A stretch of DNA of 64,000 nt from assembly GCF_001487165.1 (NCBI RefSeq), contig NZ_LN913006.1:685596-749595 (forward strand). Direction: 5' to 3'. The notes beneath the pieces were generated by a model, which saw only the letters and a list, made by a program, of their open reading frames with translations, did not search any database and had not been told where the DNA came from. Both the position numbers and the translations under genes were made by a program. How positions within the stretch are numbered: the stretch's first letter is position 1; each line of letters opens with the position of its first letter. Of the stretch, positions 62,767 through 64,000 are shown piece after piece. Source of the stretch: Blautia massiliensis (ex Durand et al. 2017). GTDB lineage: Bacteria > Bacillota > Clostridia > Lachnospirales > Lachnospiraceae.

Positions 62767-62998
62767 CATCCGTCATTACGTGACGGATGAAATAGATAAA
62801 TAGTTCAAAAAAGCAAATAAATTTCTTTACCTCAAAAAGTGAATTATACGCCACAAGAAATGATGGCAAAATATTATCTTTTGATATAAATAGCGTCCGA
62901 TGGGCTAAAAACTACCCATTAGGACGTTTTTTATATACCTCAAAATACAGGAAAAACAATTTTCTCGTATTTATTAAGAAATTTTTTAAAAATTTCTT
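62767..62998. other. Non-coding stretch before the sigma gene with three hairpins
   Basis: Between 62594 and 63097 there is no credible gene. Visible structures are CATCCGTCA/TGACGGATG (62767-62789), a terminator CGTCC..GGACG with inner ATGGG/CCCAT and six Ts (62894-62932), and an AT-rich palindrome with 11-bp arms AAGAAATTTTT/AAAAATTTCTT (62976-62998). They suggest transcription ends here before the sigma gene's leader. Confidence 0.55.
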
Positions 62999-63097
62999 CC
63001 CACACCCCGACAAATGCACTCATCCGTTTGGGATATGTGTGAAGGGGAAGCAAGAACTTTGCTTATTGCCTACCGGCGGGGAAGGAGGTGAACTCTT

Positions 63098-63535
63098 ATG
63101 GAGCAATCCTCTTTTCAAGATGAGCAGACAGTCAGACATCAGTTTGATTCTCTGTGCAAGCTGGCATTGAAAAGTGAAGTTATTAATTATGAAAAGCATA
63201 TGGCATATCGCCAGAAGTATGAAGTGATGTTGTCAGAATTATCAGAAAAGGAGTTGAGCAGACTTTTTATAATGGATGAGCATGAAATGGAAACACATCG
63301 TTTTCAGGTTCTGGGTTACGACATAGAAGTCAAAGATGCATTGATTGCTGAAGCACTGCAGACACTTACTGAAAAGAAAAGGAATGTTGTGTTATTATCA
63401 TATTTTATGGATATGAGTGATGCAGACATTGCCAGAGAAATGAATCTTGTACGCAGCACAATTAATGAGCATCGTAGACGATCACTGGAACTGATGAGAA
63501 AAAATATGGAGGAATCTGCAAATGAAAAAAAGTAA
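63098..63535 (+). CDS. Sigma-70-like ICE factor (Orf7 type)
   Basis: The 145-residue protein has an N-terminal helical half and a C-terminal region-4 helix-turn-helix (LTEKKRNVVLLSYFMDMSDA, then IAREMNLVRSTINEHRRRS). Its place before a short HTH gene matches orf7-orf8 of Tn916, where they promote excision and transfer. SD GAAGGAGGTG precedes ATG 63098. It overlaps the next gene by 14 bp. Confidence 0.82.
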   Translation: MEQSSFQDEQTVRHQFDSLCKLALKSEVINYEKHMAYRQKYEVMLSELSEKELSRLFIMDEHEMETHRFQVLGYDIEVKDALIAEALQTLTEKKRNVVLLSYFMDMSDADIAREMNLVRSTINEHRRRSLELMRKNMEESANEKK

Positions 63536-63794
63536 AAAACAGAAATGCACATTTGATTTGCTGCCATTCCATGTTATTGAGGCAGCATCAACTGGTGATA
63601 CTGAGGCAATCCAGGCAGTGTTGAAGCATTATGAAGGGTACATAACAGTTTTGGCTACCAGAAAAATGTTTGACGAATTTGGACAGGTGCATTACTGTGT
63701 AGATGAAACTCTGCGTCAACGCCTGGAAGCAAAACTGATTACTAAGACCTTGGGATTTGATACGAAATCATATGTAAGGAAAAGTAATCAGTAA
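63522..63794 (+). CDS. Helix-turn-helix protein (Tn916 Orf8 type)
   Basis: The 90-residue protein reads FDLLPFHVIEAASTGDTEA, then VLKHYEGYI and DETLRQRLEAKLI, the pattern of the short helix-turn-helix proteins that follow ICE sigma factors (Tn916 orf8). It starts inside the sigma gene. Behind it lie a hairpin and the CCTTGAAAATTG motif shared with the high-GC ICE. Confidence 0.8.
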   Translation: MKKSKKQKCTFDLLPFHVIEAASTGDTEAIQAVLKHYEGYITVLATRKMFDEFGQVHYCVDETLRQRLEAKLITKTLGFDTKSYVRKSNQ

Positions 63795-63812
63795 AGGGAG
63801 TATTTAATATAG

Positions 63813-64000
63813 ATTCCTTTTCCCCTTCAGGAATTTTGTACCTTGAAAATTGTATATTGTTTTACATACAGGACGTGAAGATATGTAGAGCCACTAGGTA
63901 AATCCGCCATGATATATCTGCTCTGTTAATGGAGTAAATACGAGGAAATGCTGAAATATAACATTGAAGTAAAGGTATGGAGCGAGAAGAATTTGACAAA
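63813..64000 (+). ncRNA. Leader resembling the one behind the high-GC sigma gene (cut by window end)
   Basis: Hairpin ATTCCT/AGGAAT with TTTT (63813-63837), then CCTTGAAAATTGTATA (63841-63856) and AAATCCGC (63900-63907). The same three parts occur in the same order at 16513-16586. No protein gene is visible up to the edge. The integrase/excisionase genes are expected beyond it. Confidence 0.45.

Overview
The window is almost entirely mobile DNA from a gut Firmicute. Low-GC stretches (18956-45500 and 50340-64000) read like Lachnospiraceae DNA. Positions 1-9800 and 15900-18900 are much richer in GC and read like Oscillospiraceae/Ruminococcaceae DNA. No rRNA, tRNA, CRISPR array or housekeeping operon is visible, so the host assignment is an inference from composition and gene families.

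Region A (1 to about 18950) is the right-hand part of a Tn1549-like integrative conjugative element (ICE). In order it carries an MT-A70 methylase, PrgI and VirB4 secretion proteins, an NlpC/P60 hydrolase, DUF4315 and DUF4366 proteins, small cysteine-rich proteins, MobC, a CD1845-like membrane protein, a relaxase, an XRE regulator, a low-GC cargo (two-component system plus ABC exporter, 10232-15830), a sigma factor, a long non-coding stretch, a small ORF and a large serine recombinase. Eight copies of a 23-bp palindrome are scattered through the backbone and absent from the cargo.

Region B (about 18956-45530) is a second, low-GC ICE of the same family. It starts inside its own NlpC/P60 gene, which lacks its first part, exactly where region A's recombinase gene ends. 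The simplest reading is that ICE A inserted into the T4SS operon of ICE B. ICE B continues with DUF4315, DUF4366, topoisomerase III, a 2243-residue SpaA-type adhesin, an XRE regulator, a type I toxin-antitoxin locus, a 2594-residue methylase-helicase with a tnpV gene overprinted inside it, and a 1786-residue ArdC-type polyvalent protein. It ends in a truncated sigma factor at a recombination scar.

Region C (45600-50340) is a medium-GC cassette: a two-component system (minus strand) facing a LanFEG-like ABC exporter (plus strand), cut off at 50326. Decayed gene pieces follow.

Region D (50940-58320) is a beta-lactam response locus resembling mecA-mecR1-mecI: a PBP2a-like transpeptidase, two paralogous secreted proteins of unknown function, a BlaR1-type sensor, a BlaI/MecI repressor, and matching operator palindromes in front of the PBP, the first secreted protein and the repressor.

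Region E (58320-64000) holds mobilisation and control genes: a MobP relaxase and MobC on the minus strand, a candidate oriT, a RelE/ParE toxin-antitoxin pair, two XRE repressors with repeated operators, a second sigma/HTH pair and a leader that shares sequence and layout with the one behind ICE A's sigma gene. The integrase of this element presumably lies beyond 64000.
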